NCBI RefSeq assembly: GCF_958979055.1
Contig: NC_084897.1
Location: forward strand, 26,558,128 to 26,622,127
Length of the DNA stretch: 64,000 bases
Direction of reading: 5' to 3'
Source: Alnus glutinosa
Lineage: Eukaryota > Streptophyta > Magnoliopsida > Fagales > Betulaceae
The translations under genes and the position numbers were made by a program. Under the pieces are notes generated by a model. That model ran no database searches and had not been told where the DNA came from. It was given only the letters and a program-made list of their open reading frames with translations. Within the stretch, counting starts at the first letter, position 1, and every line of letters begins with the position of its first letter. Positions 51,291 through 63,153 of this stretch are shown one piece after another.

Positions 51291-51310
51291 AGATTTTTTT
51301 TGTAGTGGAA

Positions 51311-51607
51311 GGCTAGACTGCGATGATAGACAGCCCCTTGAACCCCATGGGTGGGACCACGAGGATAGAAGGGTTCCCTTCAAGAAGGAAATTCTAAATC
51401 CTTACAAAGGGGAGCGGATGATTTAGACACGTGCCTTACATTCGAATTTTTCCAAATTCGATGGCGATAATCCATCAAGGTAGACTTACAAGGTTAATCA
51501 ATTTTTTGAGTATTATCAAACACCTCTCTATCAGCACATCAAAATTGCCTCGTTCCACATGATCGATGCCCATGGACGAGAAGCTAAGATTCTGTACTTT
51601 GATGAGT
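51311..51607 (+). pseudogene. Ty3/gypsy-like gag fragment, 3' part
   Basis: Continues the gag frame from 45527: RLDCDDRQPLEPHGWDH, then KFDGDNP...FFEYYQTP, typical of the Retrotrans_gag region. In-frame stops are present. The fragment ends abruptly near 51607 where F-box-like sequence begins. Confidence 0.65.
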
Positions 51608-52010
51608 GATCTTTGTGGACGCCGATGTTATGTTTGTGATAGGTCTGTGCATAATGAATGAAAGATTAGTGTTTCAGGTTGGAAGATATGGGAAATGGTG
51701 GAATATGGAGTACATGAATCTTGGAAAAGGCTGCTTAAAGTTTCGGATTGAAGGTTTAATTCGTTTTTAGTCCCGCTATTCTTTTCAAATGTTGATCAGC
51801 TTGTGACAATATATAATAAAATCGAGTTAGTAAGGTTTGATCCTGAAGAAGAGATTCTCAAATATGTTAAAATTTATTCCAATGGCCGTCCGTGTGAATC
51901 ATGTGCCTTTGTTGAGACTTTATTTTCACCTAATGATTACAATGGGGATGATAGGCGATTCTGGCTTAGTGATGAAGTGTCATTCCTGAATGCAACGACA
52001 AAGCCTGCTA
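51608..52010 (+). pseudogene. F-box associated-domain fragment (3' part), copy A
   Basis: Nucleotide match to 53310-53690 (for example WKIWEM-, ESRAFVETL-type coding), but with shifted frames and stops. Corresponds to the C-terminal part of an F-box-associated (FBA) domain. Confidence 0.6.
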
Positions 52011-52464
52011 TTAGACCTGTAATCAGTGGTGGAGCCACGTTAAGGCCATCAGGGGCCGAGGCCCCTGAAATTGGTTTTAAAAAAATACGTACATATATAT
52101 GTCTATATATAAAATAAAATTTGTTAAGTAATTGATTCACGCTCCTGTTGAGATCTTAACAAGAGCTCATCGAAATTGAAATCTTAACAAAATGAGAAAG
52201 GTTATAAATATTTATCCTACAAAACGAGAAATGATCTAAATATATATCCCACTATCTGGATATAGGCCTTCCATATGCATTTTTCTCGTGTTCCCAGGAC
52301 GGTGATGTCTCGAGACTCATTGATTGTGTTTATCCTCGATTCCAGCAACCGAGGATATTCATAATACCGACCTGATCTTCATGGGCATTTATTCGGGTCG
52401 GATATACCGACTAAGTCCACAAACTTTTATCATGGGCTTGTTTGGGCTTTGGGACTGTACCAAC
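52011..52464. other. Unassigned spacer with possible element end
   Basis: Begins near CAGTGGTGGAGCCACGTTA, which resembles the end of common plant non-autonomous elements, followed by GGGGCCGAGGCCCC. Then AT-rich sequence. No gene. Confidence 0.3.
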
Positions 52465-52560
52465 AAGAATCATCTATAAATGTTTCTGAAAATACTTTAA
52501 TATTTTTCTTCAACTGGTCCAAAATAAGATTTCTTTGTATCAATTTTGTTTTATAGTGTT
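52465..52560 (+). pseudogene. Ubiquilin intron-2 fragment, copy 1
   Basis: Matches the ubiquilin intron at about 29233-29330 (AATCATCTATAAATGTTTCTGAAA, AAAATAAGATTTCTTTGTA, TAGTGTTCAAAG). It is followed at once by F-box sequence. Confidence 0.7.
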
Positions 52561-53742
52561 CAAAGTTATTGGAATGGAAATACTCCTATCGTGCCGGTCC
52601 AATCTTCGGTTCGAATTAGGTGCGTGTCTAAGCGATGGTGCTCTCTAATTTCTGATCCCCAATTCGCTAAATGCCACTTTAAGCGAGCATCTGAGCGCAT
52701 CCAAATATTGCTTTTTTCAACTCGTTCTCATATTCGATCTCAACCTGTTGATGCACCATTTGGGAACAAATATAAAAATCTCATTGTCCCATTTAAGAGT
52801 TATGCTGATGTTGTTAGGGACAAGAAGAAGCTACGAGGTCGTATTGTTAAGATCATAGGGTCTTGTAATGGTTTGGTATGTGTGGCCCTCTCCGACGATA
52901 AGAATTTCTATATTTGGAATCCATCAACCGGAGACTATAGGATTTTGCATGACCTTAGAATTTCACCCCTTGCTTCCAAATATGGGTATGGATTTGGATA
53001 CAATTATTCTACCAATGATTACAATCTTCTTGTAGCTGCTTCTTTTATTCCCGGTTTTAATCATGAAAATGAAATTTCTCTTTGAAAACAAACTCCTGGA
53101 AAAGAATTCAACATTCTGGTTATGTACTTGACTCAGTAGCCATCCTATCGAATGAGGCTCTACATTGGAAAGTTTAAATAGAAGAATTTGGGTTGAAAAT
53201 CATTGCATTTGATTTAGCCGAGAATAAATTCCATGAGGTACCGCAGCCCATGCATAATGATGAAGAGGAGGAGGAGCTATATTTCCATACTTTGAGTGAT
53301 TGTAAAGGACGTCTATGTTATATTTGTGCTAGGCATGTGCCTATTGAATGAGATATTAGAGTTTCGGATTGGAAGATATGGGAAATGATGGAATATGAAG
53401 TACATGAATCATGGGAAAGGTTATTTAGAGTTTTGGGTTGGGAGTATAAATCATTTTTAGTTCCGCTATGCTTTTCGAATAGTGATCAGCTTGTGGCAAT
53501 ATATAATAAAAGAGAGTAAGTTTCGATCTTGAATGAGAAATTCTCTAATGTGTTATGATTTATGCTATTACCTGTCCGTGTGAATCACGTGCCTTTGTTG
53601 AGACTTTACTTTCACCTAACAATCACAATGAGGATGATGGGGGATTCCTACTCAGTGATGAAGAGTCATTCCTGAATGTAATGATAATGGATGGGAATAC
53701 GGAAAACGATAACGTGATCAACTCATTTGGTGAGATTACCTT
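52561..53742 (+). pseudogene. F-box protein with FBA domain, degenerate
   Basis: Open frame in 52546-53085 gives RCVSKRWCSLISDPQFAKCHF (end of the F-box) followed by GSCNGLVCVAL and IWNPSTGDYRIL, hallmarks of plant F-box/FBA substrate receptors of SCF ligases. The first F-box helix is frame-shifted and has no credible start codon. Downstream sequence encodes LHWKV, KIIAFDLAENKFHEVP and SDCKGRLC but with stops at about 53175 and 53350. Not a functional gene as it stands. Confidence 0.8.
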
Positions 53743-54332
53743 TAGAATCATCTATAAATGTTTTTGAAAATAATCCAAACTTTTTATTCAGTTAACCCAA
53801 AATGAGATTTCTTTGCACCAATTTTGATTTCTAGTGTTTAAAGATGTTGAATACCAATAAATAAGTAACACAATAATGTGAATCTAACAACTAGAGGTGC
53901 CCAAACAAACACCGCGAGGTCAACTCCTATTGGGGATACTGGGGCACAAGGCTTGGGTGGACTAGTTCTTCCGAAGCTTGAAGGCTTGCTTGGTACAATG
54001 TCAGATGCCACTTCAGTCAACTAGTTTATGCAAAATCCAGCTATTTCGCACATGAACCAGGTATTTGGTTATTATACTATTCAGGATCTCATTAGATCAA
54101 CACCAATGACATATCATTTGCTTCACCATGTCATTCAATATAAGTTGTGCTTGAGGTGAATTTGTTTCTTTAACATTACTCAACTTTCAGATTATTGCTC
54201 CCAATTCTCAACTAATGGAAATGATGCAAAACCCAGAAGTTCTTGGCCAGTTGATTTCTCCTGAAACAATGCAGGTGCATAAATTTAGATTTATGCAGCT
54301 GTTAACACATGCCCTTGCACATGTACACTCTC

Positions 54333-54371
<39 letters not shown>

Positions 54372-54540
54372 AATTTAAAGCTGAAACCCGATCATTGATT
54401 TTTGTTTGGTTCATATTCTCTCTTTGTCTCTCCCCCCTCTCATGCAGCCACTATTGACTTTCCAACAAGCTCTTCTGTCTCGGCTTGGTCAACAATAGTC
54501 AGTACAGAATGTGATAACATTGTCTTGATTGATTAGTAAC
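53743..54540 (+). pseudogene. Ubiquilin pseudogene fragment (exons 3-5 with introns), copy 2
   Basis: Collinear with 29235-30245 of the ubiquilin gene including introns: intron 2 end, exon 3 (about 53889-54060, with in-frame stops and deletions), exon 4 (about 54190-54274), the CT microsatellite and exon 5 (54449-54500, stop inside). Retained introns show genomic duplication rather than retroposition. Confidence 0.85.
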
Positions 54541-56334
54541 AACACTTAAAAAAAAAAGTAGGTGACAGGTAATTAAGCACAAAGTATAGTCTATGGACCA
54601 AACTATAAATTACCCCATATTTCAAAGATCGAAAGTATAATCGTAGTGTTTTATTTTTTTAAGTAGTCCATATTAGAGACTAGAAGAATACATGTACAGA
54701 AAAGTTGTAAACTGAAATGTACATAATAGTTTTTGTTCAACTGAATTGTTGACAGTTATAGTTAGTTAGAAAGTAGTTAAGCACGTGTACTTATTGTTGA
54801 TCAGTATATATTATTTTTTTCTTGTGTAATTTTCAGTCATTCAATCAATAGAAGAATTTCATTTTCTTCATTTCCTTTTCTCTCAATTCTCTTGATCACT
54901 CAACTTTACATTTCAGTAAAGTTAACATGGCATCATAGCTTTTCACTTCTTAATGAAAGTTCATTCTTCATCCACAGTTCATTCGTAGTTCATCAATGGC
55001 TACTTCAACTTCTTCTCTAATTGAAAATTCCACAAGTCCATTTTTTTTTTTTTTTTTTTACATAATGGCGATAATCCAGGAACTGTGCTAGTTTCTTAGC
55101 CTCTGACTAGGGAGAATCACAATAAATGGAGGAGATCCATGATTGTTTCCCTAACTGCGAAGAACAAGCTTGCGTTCATCGATGGTTCTCTGCCTAAACC
55201 ATCACCTGAAGATGAAGCTATGGATCACGCTTGGACGCGATGTAACAACATGATCATCATATGGATCTTGAATTCCATTTTAAAAGAAATTGCTTCAAGC
55301 GTAATTTACATTACCACTTGTGAGGAGATGGGGCTGGATTTGAAGGATCGGTTCTCTCAAGGCAATGGTCCAAGAATTTTTCAACTCCATAAAATTCTCA
55401 CAACTTTGTCGCAAGAAAACTCATCTGTAAGTTAGTATTTTACTCGAATTAGGACTGTTTGGGATGAGCTCAACAATTATGATCTAATTCCTTTATGTAC
55501 TTGTGGAGGTATGCGATCTATTCATGAAAAACACAACAAAAATCATGTTTTTCAATTTCTGATGAGCCTTGATGATTCTTTCTCTCATATCCGAGGTCAA
55601 ATTTTATTGAATTATCATCTTCCACCAATCAATAAGGCATTTTCTTTGATAATCCAAGCGGAGCTTCAAAAGGAAATTTATGTTGGTCCTTTGATTCATG
55701 AAATTGTTGCACTCATTACAAAAGTTGATGTTGCATCATTGAACAAATTTGTTAAACAGAACAACCGTAAAGAAAAGCCAACATGTTCTCATTGCATAAT
55801 TTATGGCCATACAGTTGAGAAGTGTTACAAGCTTCATGGATTTCTGTTGGATTCAAGTTTACCAAGAATAAATTTTCTCCACATTCGGTGAATCAAGATC
55901 AAGAAGCAGTTGATTTGGTTAGGAATCAACCCCCACAGCTACCTATTAGTCTTGAACAATGTCAACAACTGATGGCCTTCATACAACATCAATCTGCTGC
56001 TCCAATTGCTTTTGCTCACTCAATAGGTCATACACATATTCCTCAAGACAATCTGCATTCAAAGATGACAGGTTCATCATCAACATCTGGTATTTTTACC
56101 CTAATTCATAGTATTTCGTTTTTTCTTCCATTATTTCTCATCATTTTGCAACTCATTCTTCATAGAAAACTCTATGGATTGTTGACACAGGAGCTACCGA
56201 TGATATGATTTGTTCCACTTCATTTTTCACTACCATTACTACTCACACATATAGGAAGTGTCAAAGTTTCATATAGTCTTATACTAACTGAAGTCTTATG
56301 AGTGCCTTCTTTGATTGGTGGAGTCTGAGGCTAG
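54541..56334 (+). mobile_element. Decayed Copia element inside the ubiquilin pseudogene
   Basis: After a short remnant of the ubiquilin intron (54590-54650) comes a probable LTR (about 54665-54925) and a degenerate primer-binding site (ATGGCATCATAGC, about 54930). The gag region follows (LTAKNKLAFIDGSLPKP near 55148, then CSHCIIYGHTVEKCYKLHG zinc knuckle near 55785-55842) and a protease start WIVDTGATDD near 56170-56205. Frames are broken by stops. Everything downstream of protease is missing. Confidence 0.8.
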
Positions 56335-56385
56335 TAGCTTGGCTGTTCCCAACAGATCTAATGGTTACAACTTATTTTTCTGTTT
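56335..56385 (+). pseudogene. Ubiquilin exon 7 remnant
   Basis: GCTTGGCTGTTCCCAACA followed by TCTAATGGTTAC matches the end of exon 7 and its donor at 31768-31800 of the intact gene. It marks the right end of the ubiquilin pseudogene. Confidence 0.75.
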
Positions 56386-57647
56386 TTTAAACAATTTTTT
56401 ATTCATTGACTAATTGACACTGCAACATCGATCAATGAGATAAAAGTACATAATTTGTAACTTTACTCCTTACATACAACATATATGTATATATGCTCTA
56501 GTTCGTCCTATAGGGATCCCTTCTTGTTTGTAGCTAGTTATTCACTTAACCTGCTAAGAGTGAAAAGATTGCAGCATGATTCATCGAAAAAAAGATTCCA
56601 ACATGCTAAATGATGGAACAAATTAGAGAAGTGGCGGTATGCATTATCAATTGGAAGCCCTCAAATATCCAAAAGGCTGAGGTCTTCCATTTTAAAATCT
56701 TTGCCATATACTTAAAAAAAAAAAAAAAAAAAAAACTGTACTTTAGTGTCGCTTGAATAATATTGTTTATGACAAAAAAAAAATGACACCATTCATTTAG
56801 CGACGTTTGAATGGTGTTGTTTGCTAAACGACACTAAATATAAAGTCGAGAATCAAGAATAACGCCGCTTACTGTTTAAACGACTCTATTTAATGTCATT
56901 TGAGGACAAACAAAACAAATAGATTAATGTCGTCTCTATTCATATGATACTAAAAATTCGTTTGAACAAAAACAAAACAAAACTATAATTTCAAAAAAAT
57001 AAATTAAAATTTATCTTTTTCTCCCCCTTTTTTTTTTTCCTCATCCTCTTCTCCAAGCTAAGCCGGCCTGCAGCACTCCCCCCTTGGGACTGAGGTTATT
57101 GTACACCATGGTATGAACAGTCGTTGCGTAAGATTCCACATCCATAAGATGGGGCACATGAACAGATCGAGCCAGGCTCTTAGACACGACCAGGATCATT
57201 CATTATAAGGTCAACAAAATCATTAAATTCTCCGCCTGATCCTTTTCACTGTCAGAAGAAAGGTATCGAAGAAATTAAGCACGTACGTTAGATAATAGCA
57301 TGCAAGAAGCAAATTAAAAGAACTCAAGCTCACTCTCCTTGGACATAAATTTATAAATTGTCTGATCCTTTTCACTTGCCTAGCATTCGATGAAACTGCC
57401 ATACATAAAGAAAGATCGATGTGAGCAAATTTTTCTTGACTCTCCTTAGATGATCTAAATAGCGTTATTTTTCTGTAAGCTATATATTAAATTTAAAATA
57501 GCTATACTAAAGGCAATATTTCATGCTGTTGAAAACAGGATAAGAATCACATTACCTATACTGGAGTTGCAGCTTGCGTACGTTGTTCATCGTCCCAATG
57601 CCTGCAACCGCATGCATCAGGGTGTCTTAATATAAATTTAATTAGGT

Positions 57648-57684
<37 letters not shown>

Positions 57685-58225
57685 ATCTGATCATAGCTAG
57701 CTTGGGATGCAGGGACATATATATTGACGTAACAGTGACGTATTTTTATACATTTTCTTGTTCAATTTATTATTATTATTTTTTAATTTTTTAATTTCCG
57801 TATTTGTATTAGTGGCAAATTAACTAAGCTCCACGCTGTCAAATAGGGGCATATTAGTCATTTCACCTCAACCAAACGGTACTCTCGTTCGTTTCCCGCC
57901 TCTCTCATTTTCCATTTTCTTTCTTTCTTTCTTTCTTTGGCTGACGAAACTTCCCGCTTCTCCGAAACTGCACGAGTAGTGATCTCGTAACTACTCAACA
58001 GTGTAAGTCTCCATGCACAAGCACAATCTCATCCGTCCATCCATGGTGTTCTGGACCCAATCAAAACCCCAACGTGCTTAAACATGAAGCGTCGTACCGT
58101 TTCATCTCCAAAAATCGAAAAGCAAAAAAAGAAAAGAGAAGAGCGTCGCGCCCTTTGGTGCGAATATGGGAGATAACAATGGCTGTAAGCCTGTAACTGT
58201 CAAAAACTGTTAAATTTCCCACCAT
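56386..58225. other. Intergenic sequence, partly repetitive
   Basis: 56700-56960 has degenerate repeats around AAACGACACTAAA. 57643-57680 is an (AT)n tract. The rest is unassigned; the last several hundred bases are promoter side of the zinc finger gene. Confidence 0.4.
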
Positions 58226-58232
58226 TATATAA
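58226..58232 (+). promoter_or_regulatory. Probable TATA box of the C2H2 gene
   Basis: TATATAA 134 bp upstream of the ATG at 58360, with a CT-rich leader between. Position suits transcription starting near 58258. Confidence 0.45.
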
Positions 58233-58359
58233 CGAGTCCTATCTCCACAATGAGAGAACATGCGAGAGAGACACACAGATAATATTGTATCAATCTTTGT
58301 CCTCTCTCTCACAGACAACGATCACACAGTTTGTTTGTTCCTTTTCTGCTCCTTTCACC

Positions 58360-59087
58360 ATGAACAACGACGACGACAACAACAACCCTAAGGAATCCTC
58401 CTCCCCTGATAAGCCCTCCTCCGCTGAGAAACAACAACTCAGCCATGAGTCGCCTCAGGCTGGTGATGCTGAGAGTGTTACTGTTACTGTTGCTGTCACC
58501 CCAACAAAGAAGCGGAGAGGCGCACGAAAGGAAGAAGCGGGTGCAACGAGCAGTGGCGTTCAAAAGCCAAAGAGGAAGGTGGAGTTGCTGGATCCTCCTA
58601 CGCGCGACCCTGACTGCGTCGTGTGTGGGAAGCACTTCCACTCCTGGAAGGCTTTGTTTGGACACATGAGGTCTGTTAGAGGTGGACGTCTAATATTTTC
58701 TATTTATTCCATTATTTTATTTATTTCTTATTTGATTATGAATTTGTTCAAGCTAGGTCCCATCCGGATCGTCAATGGCGTGGGGTCTTTCCTCCACCAA
58801 CTGGAACTTGGGACCCTTTTGGCTTACTGCAGGAGAGAGATGAAATCGCTTCGACTCTTCTCAGTGTGGCTGAGGGCGTGCTGGCAAGCATGAATGCAGC
58901 AGGTAGCACTGCTGAAGGAAATGAGGGTGGTGGTGGTGACGAGGCTTCCGCTTCTTTGCCAAGGAGAGGAGGTCTAGGGTTTGATCTCAACGAGCCGCAA
59001 GAGGAAGGGTCTGGTTCGAAATCTCCCAAGTTTGATCTGAATTTGCCTGCTCCAGAGAAGGATGATGAGGACAGTGCCTCTTCTTAA
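58360..59087 (+). CDS. C2H2 zinc finger protein with two EAR repression motifs
   Basis: Probable nuclear transcriptional repressor. Two exons, 58360-58670 and 58757-59087 (642 nt, 213 aa). Start ATG at 58360-58362 has context CACCATGAAC; the frame is open further upstream but without an ATG. One zinc finger spans the splice junction: C86, C89, H102, H106 in CVVCGKHFHSWKALFGHMRSH, a variant of the plant QALGGH finger, followed by WRGVFPPPTGTWDP. A basic patch KKRRGARK (50-57) and KPKRK (69-73) may be nuclear signals. EAR-type motifs FDLNEP (179-184) and FDLNLP (196-201) near the C-terminus predict recruitment of TOPLESS-type corepressors. Acidic Ser-rich end. Confidence 0.9.
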
Positions 59088-59625
59088 TTCCTAAGGTGAT
59101 TCTTTTACGTTGTTCGAAGTCCATCATGCATGGGATCCATGCATGAGTAATAATAAGACTAAGTTGGGCTCTTGTTTTGCCCAGTACGCTCTGTACTCTC
59201 TTTGTTTTCCATTGAATAATGTACGTACGCTTGGAGCTGTTTGTTACGTACTATAATAAATTAAACAATTATTATTAATTACTTTGTTCTATTAAGAATA
59301 TATATTGTGGCAAATTGGAAGATGACCAGGCCATCTTGGGATTTTAGAATCAAGTTAATTGCCTTTCTTTTTCTTGTTTCTTTTGACGTACGTATTCTTA
59401 GCAAGAAACTTTACATGCATGCAGTGACCCGGGCGAACGTCTTCATTTACAGTACTGATCATGTACTTATTTATTTCTTTGTCATACAAATTATAATATT
59501 AATGCTTCTGTGATTGCGATCGAATTGGAGTATATATGTGTATTTGAATATAAGAGAACGTACGTACGATCGATATTGGTGATGATAGGAGCACGTACAC
59601 ACAAACACTGAGGAAGGAAGTGAAT
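59088..59625. other. 3' flank of the C2H2 gene
   Basis: Likely 3' UTR to about 59230, with TTGAATAATG as a possible polyadenylation signal, followed by AT-rich sequence. Nothing else recognised. Confidence 0.5.
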
Positions 59626-59641
59626 AAAATATCTTCCTTTG

Positions 59642-60067
59642 GTATGCAAGCCACTCTTTGTAAGCTTTGTCTTGCAGCTACGGCGTACCACTTGTGGAAG
59701 CAGATGAATGATTTATGCCATAGGAATACTCCAAGGACTGAGGAAAACATATTTGTTCAAATAAAATGGCAAGTAAGGATGAGGATACTGTATAAGGGGC
59801 AGTTCAAGAAGACAACTCTTAATGAAAATTTAGCTTCTATTTGGAGCATTCAGTCTATGTTGTAAGGTTGTTCGGGTGATTTAATTTGTTTGTTGTGGTT
59901 TTTGTGTAGTCCTTCCGTCTAGGGAGTACTGTACTGTCTGTTGTTTAATTTGTTCCTGTTTAGGCAGTTTGCATCCAGTTTTTTTTTTTATTATTATTAT
60001 TTTATTGGAGGGTTTGTACTTGGATTAAGTTTGTTCCACAAAAGTTTTAATTCATCGAGAAGAAAAG
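59642..60067 (+). mobile_element. 5'-truncated LINE with zf-RVT fragment
   Basis: Encodes KLCLAATAYHLWKQMNDL...NTPRTEENIFVQIKW, the zinc-binding C-terminal region of plant LINE reverse transcriptases, ending in a stop near 59865, then a 3' UTR and an A-rich tail. Near-identical flanks AAAATATCTTCCTTTG (59626-59641) and AAAAGATCTTCCTTTG (60068-60083) look like a target duplication. Confidence 0.75.
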
Positions 60068-60125
60068 AAAAGATCTTCCTTTGCATGCATATATGGCGGC
60101 ATCCAGAGGATTTAGGCCATGTTTG

Positions 60126-60156
<31 letters not shown>

Positions 60157-61257
60157 TTTATGAATTAAATCTATTAAAAACCCAAACTCAGAAAGTAACA
60201 ATCACTCCAGCGAAAATTAAACTGGCCGGAACAAGAACTCTCAGACAGAGCTACAACACACAATACAACTCAACTACACCAACCAACTGCAGGAAAAACA
60301 AACACCAACCAACTACATACGCAGCAAAGGCTGCAAACCCCATCTATTAACAAAAACAATTATATTAATTAACAATTTTCTTTGTTGAACCCTTCGCCAA
60401 GAGTCTCGACCGCACCTCCCACTTGATCGATCTGGGCCACTAAAGCTTCCTTTGAACGAGGGGTGTTACCGTGTAACAGATCATTTCGTTGGCGCCAAAT
60501 ATATATGGTAGACTGTCGCTCCTAAGCAAAGCTTGCATAAATTGGCTTTGAGGCTTTTTCCATGCATAACTATATACATCACACTAGCTAACACCATCAT
60601 CCCATTCCACTGGCGGGTCGTTGATTAAGCAATCAAACATAACAGTTCTCCAAATCCGTCGACTAAAACTGCAGTTAAAAAACAAATGGCCCCTGTTTTC
60701 CTGTCGACCATGGCAGAATAAGCAAATACTAGAGCCCTCAAAACCCCACAAGCACATCCTTTCTTTGGTAGTTAGTGCATCTCTGAAAACCAGTCAAAGA
60801 ATAAGAGAGTGACGAGGAATAGCCATTAGCCAAGGAGAACCACATGTATTTATGCCACTCCACATCATGGTATTTTACGTACCCTTAAATGCTCCCTCGT
60901 TTCTGCACAATTGTATATAAATTCCTTTGCTAGATTTCCAAACTTGTAAGTCCTCATTCGCAAGAACAACTTCCGGCAGCCTACTTTAATTTGGATCTCT
61001 ACAAGCTTATCTGATCTTGCACTAGGCCAATACCATTCTCCATCTAGAATGATGGTAGAAAGTTTAGGACCTATAGCACAACCAGCATCATACGGAGTCC
61101 AAAAACCATACTTGTCAATAAGACATCCTGCAGGATGCCAAACATCATACCATTAAAATATCTTCCTTCCATCTTCAACTTCGAAGCTAAGAAACTGTTT
61201 GGCAATATCTCTAAGTTTCAAAAGTTTTTTCCAGCTCCAAGAACAAATAGAAGGGAC
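60126..61257 (-). mobile_element. 5'-truncated LINE, minus strand
   Basis: Poly(T) head at about 60126-60147 is the poly(A) tail of a minus-strand copy. Minus-strand coding traces include LFFNCSFSRRIW, LINDPPVEWDD and IYIWRQRNDLLHGNTPRS (zf-RVT region). A 12-bp target duplication AGGCCATGTTTG flanks it (60114-60125, 61258-61269). Interrupted by stops. Confidence 0.8.
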
Positions 61258-62039
61258 AGGCCATGTTTGCTTGTATCTTTGTTTTCTGTTTTCAAGATAA
61301 TTAAATACATTAATAAACAATTCGAATCATAATTAACAGTTTTGGCATGCCATATATCCAGAGATATAGTCTAGGGCTTTACGTTTTCACTGCCGTTTTT
61401 ACCAAATAGATATGCGATATTTGGAAGATAATACCATGCACGGCTATGGAACCTGCCTCATATCATCCACACCAGCTGCAACTTGATGGAAATTGGAAAG
61501 GATCATGCATGCATGCATCATGATGCATGGTTCTCAAATTTTCGAATCTCTGTACGTTACAAACTCACAATAACAATGCATGGACAATTAATTACTTTTC
61601 ACTAGGGCAAAAAGAGTTTTTCCTTACAGAAATCTTGTTGCATTACGTGAAAAAAAGAAAATATATATATGTTGTGTTGATGATGTTTTTACCATCAAAC
61701 ACTTGTGAAAAATTACAGTTGTTTTGAGATAAGGACCAGCTGAGCTAGCCCTCTTTACGTATCAAAAGTAAATAGTGTTGGAGACGACGTCAAATGGCTG
61801 ATACGTACTTCTTTGTACGTTCTTCAACCGATCATCACCTTCTCTACTGGTTTCTCCGTCTTGGGTAAGAAAGAAGAGGGCAAAAATTAAGCTTATTTTT
61901 CTTAAATATAAGATCGAATACTGGCAAATTCATCAGCGCGCACGATTTCAATTGATTCTCACCATTTTTTAAATTCAATTTTATGCGTTTACTCCACCAA
62001 TCTAAAACTATATATTTACCTGACATTAAGATTGCCTTA

Positions 62040-62640
62040 GTTTGTGAGGACGATTTTGAAGGCTAAAATGGGTCATTTTAAACTAAATTATAAAAAATAT
62101 ATTATTTGAGAGTCCATTTAAAAAAAAATTGTGGTTTAAAAACATAGAAAAATTATGTTTTTAAATCGTAGACAAGTAGTGCATTTTTAAAAATACAATA
62201 TTTTATATATCAAACTACAATTTTACTGAACACTGACCGCACTTTTAACAATTATATTTTAAAACTGCACGTTTTAAAAACACTATTTTTTAATTGCACT
62301 TTTTAGAATCGTAAACCCAATCGATTTACGATTGGCATTGTATTTTTTATATCAAAATTGTGATTTTAAACCAAATCGTAAAAATTCAATCGTTTAGGAT
62401 TTAGTTTAAAAAAACTGTGATTTGATGAAAACTTAGAAAAATATGTGTTTTCAAATTGTAAGTAAAGGAGTGCATTTTTAGATGTTAAATTGCGATTTTA
62501 AATGTCAAACTGTGATTTTGCCAAAGCTTAATTACCTGCATTTTTTAAGATCGCCTTTTCACATCGTAAATTTTAATATGCTATTTTTAGATCGCACTTT
62601 TTAAAATCGCAAACTCAAAACGAACCCTAAGATAAGAATG
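62040..62640. repeat. AT-rich dispersed repeat
   Basis: Internally repetitive sequence built on CACTTTTTAAAATCGC and AACTGTGATTTT, with both senses present. It resembles sequence at 12490-12660 in style, suggesting a dispersed non-coding family. Borders are not defined. Confidence 0.35.
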
Positions 62641-63153
62641 CCTATAAATAGGTCTACTAAATACAAGAATACCTATAAAATGCATGCACACACGCACATT
62701 TCTATGTATATACATTTTATATGCATTATTATATCCATGAACTCTAAATCAAAATAAAACCATACCAATAAAAATGCGCATATATACAAGATGAAGAATA
62801 AGATAGTCTCACACCACATCCCAGATTGAGGGAATTTGTAGAAAAAAAAATGTCACTCCGATGTTTAAGTCCGTATTGGTTGGAGAAGGTAATGAGCTTA
62901 AGGAACTCGTAGAGAATAAATATTTTGCTATAATGATGAGTATTTCGTAAGTGAGCTCCGATCCTCCCCTTCTTAATTATGGGTTTTTTCTTTTTTCTTT
63001 TTTCATGCTTTGTTGGTTAGGGAGAAGGTCCACAAGATGACTGATTTTGGTTTTGTAGCCCTCACTCTATTATGCGAATGTCCCTCAACCCATGAGAATA
63101 AAGTGGTGCTAGGAGTTCGAGTGGGATGTGGGGAAATGATTTTTCTACATCAT

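Larger units (their letters stand above)
45528..51307. mobile_element. Non-autonomous CACTA-type DNA transposon packed with telomere-like repeats
   Basis: Terminal inverted repeats begin CACTACAAAAAA at 45528 and end TTTTTTGTAGTG at 51307, with a 3-bp target duplication GAA on both sides (45525-45527, 51308-51310), as expected for the CACTA (En/Spm) superfamily. Both subterminal regions are arrays of short palindromes built on CCGCGTGT/ACACGCGG (about 45550-45800 and 51100-51290), with another at about 47465-47530. Between them: G-rich telomere-like repeats (46075-47345), a central CT-microsatellite block (47640-48300), AT-rich sequence, and C-rich telomere-like repeats (49075-50776). No transposase-like frame was recognised in 5.8 kb. 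It is inserted in a gypsy-like gag sequence, which proves it is younger than that element. Confidence 0.85.

Noticed and set aside
52546-53085. Functional F-box gene
   Set aside because: No start codon in frame with an intact F-box, and frameshift and stops downstream in the FBA domain.
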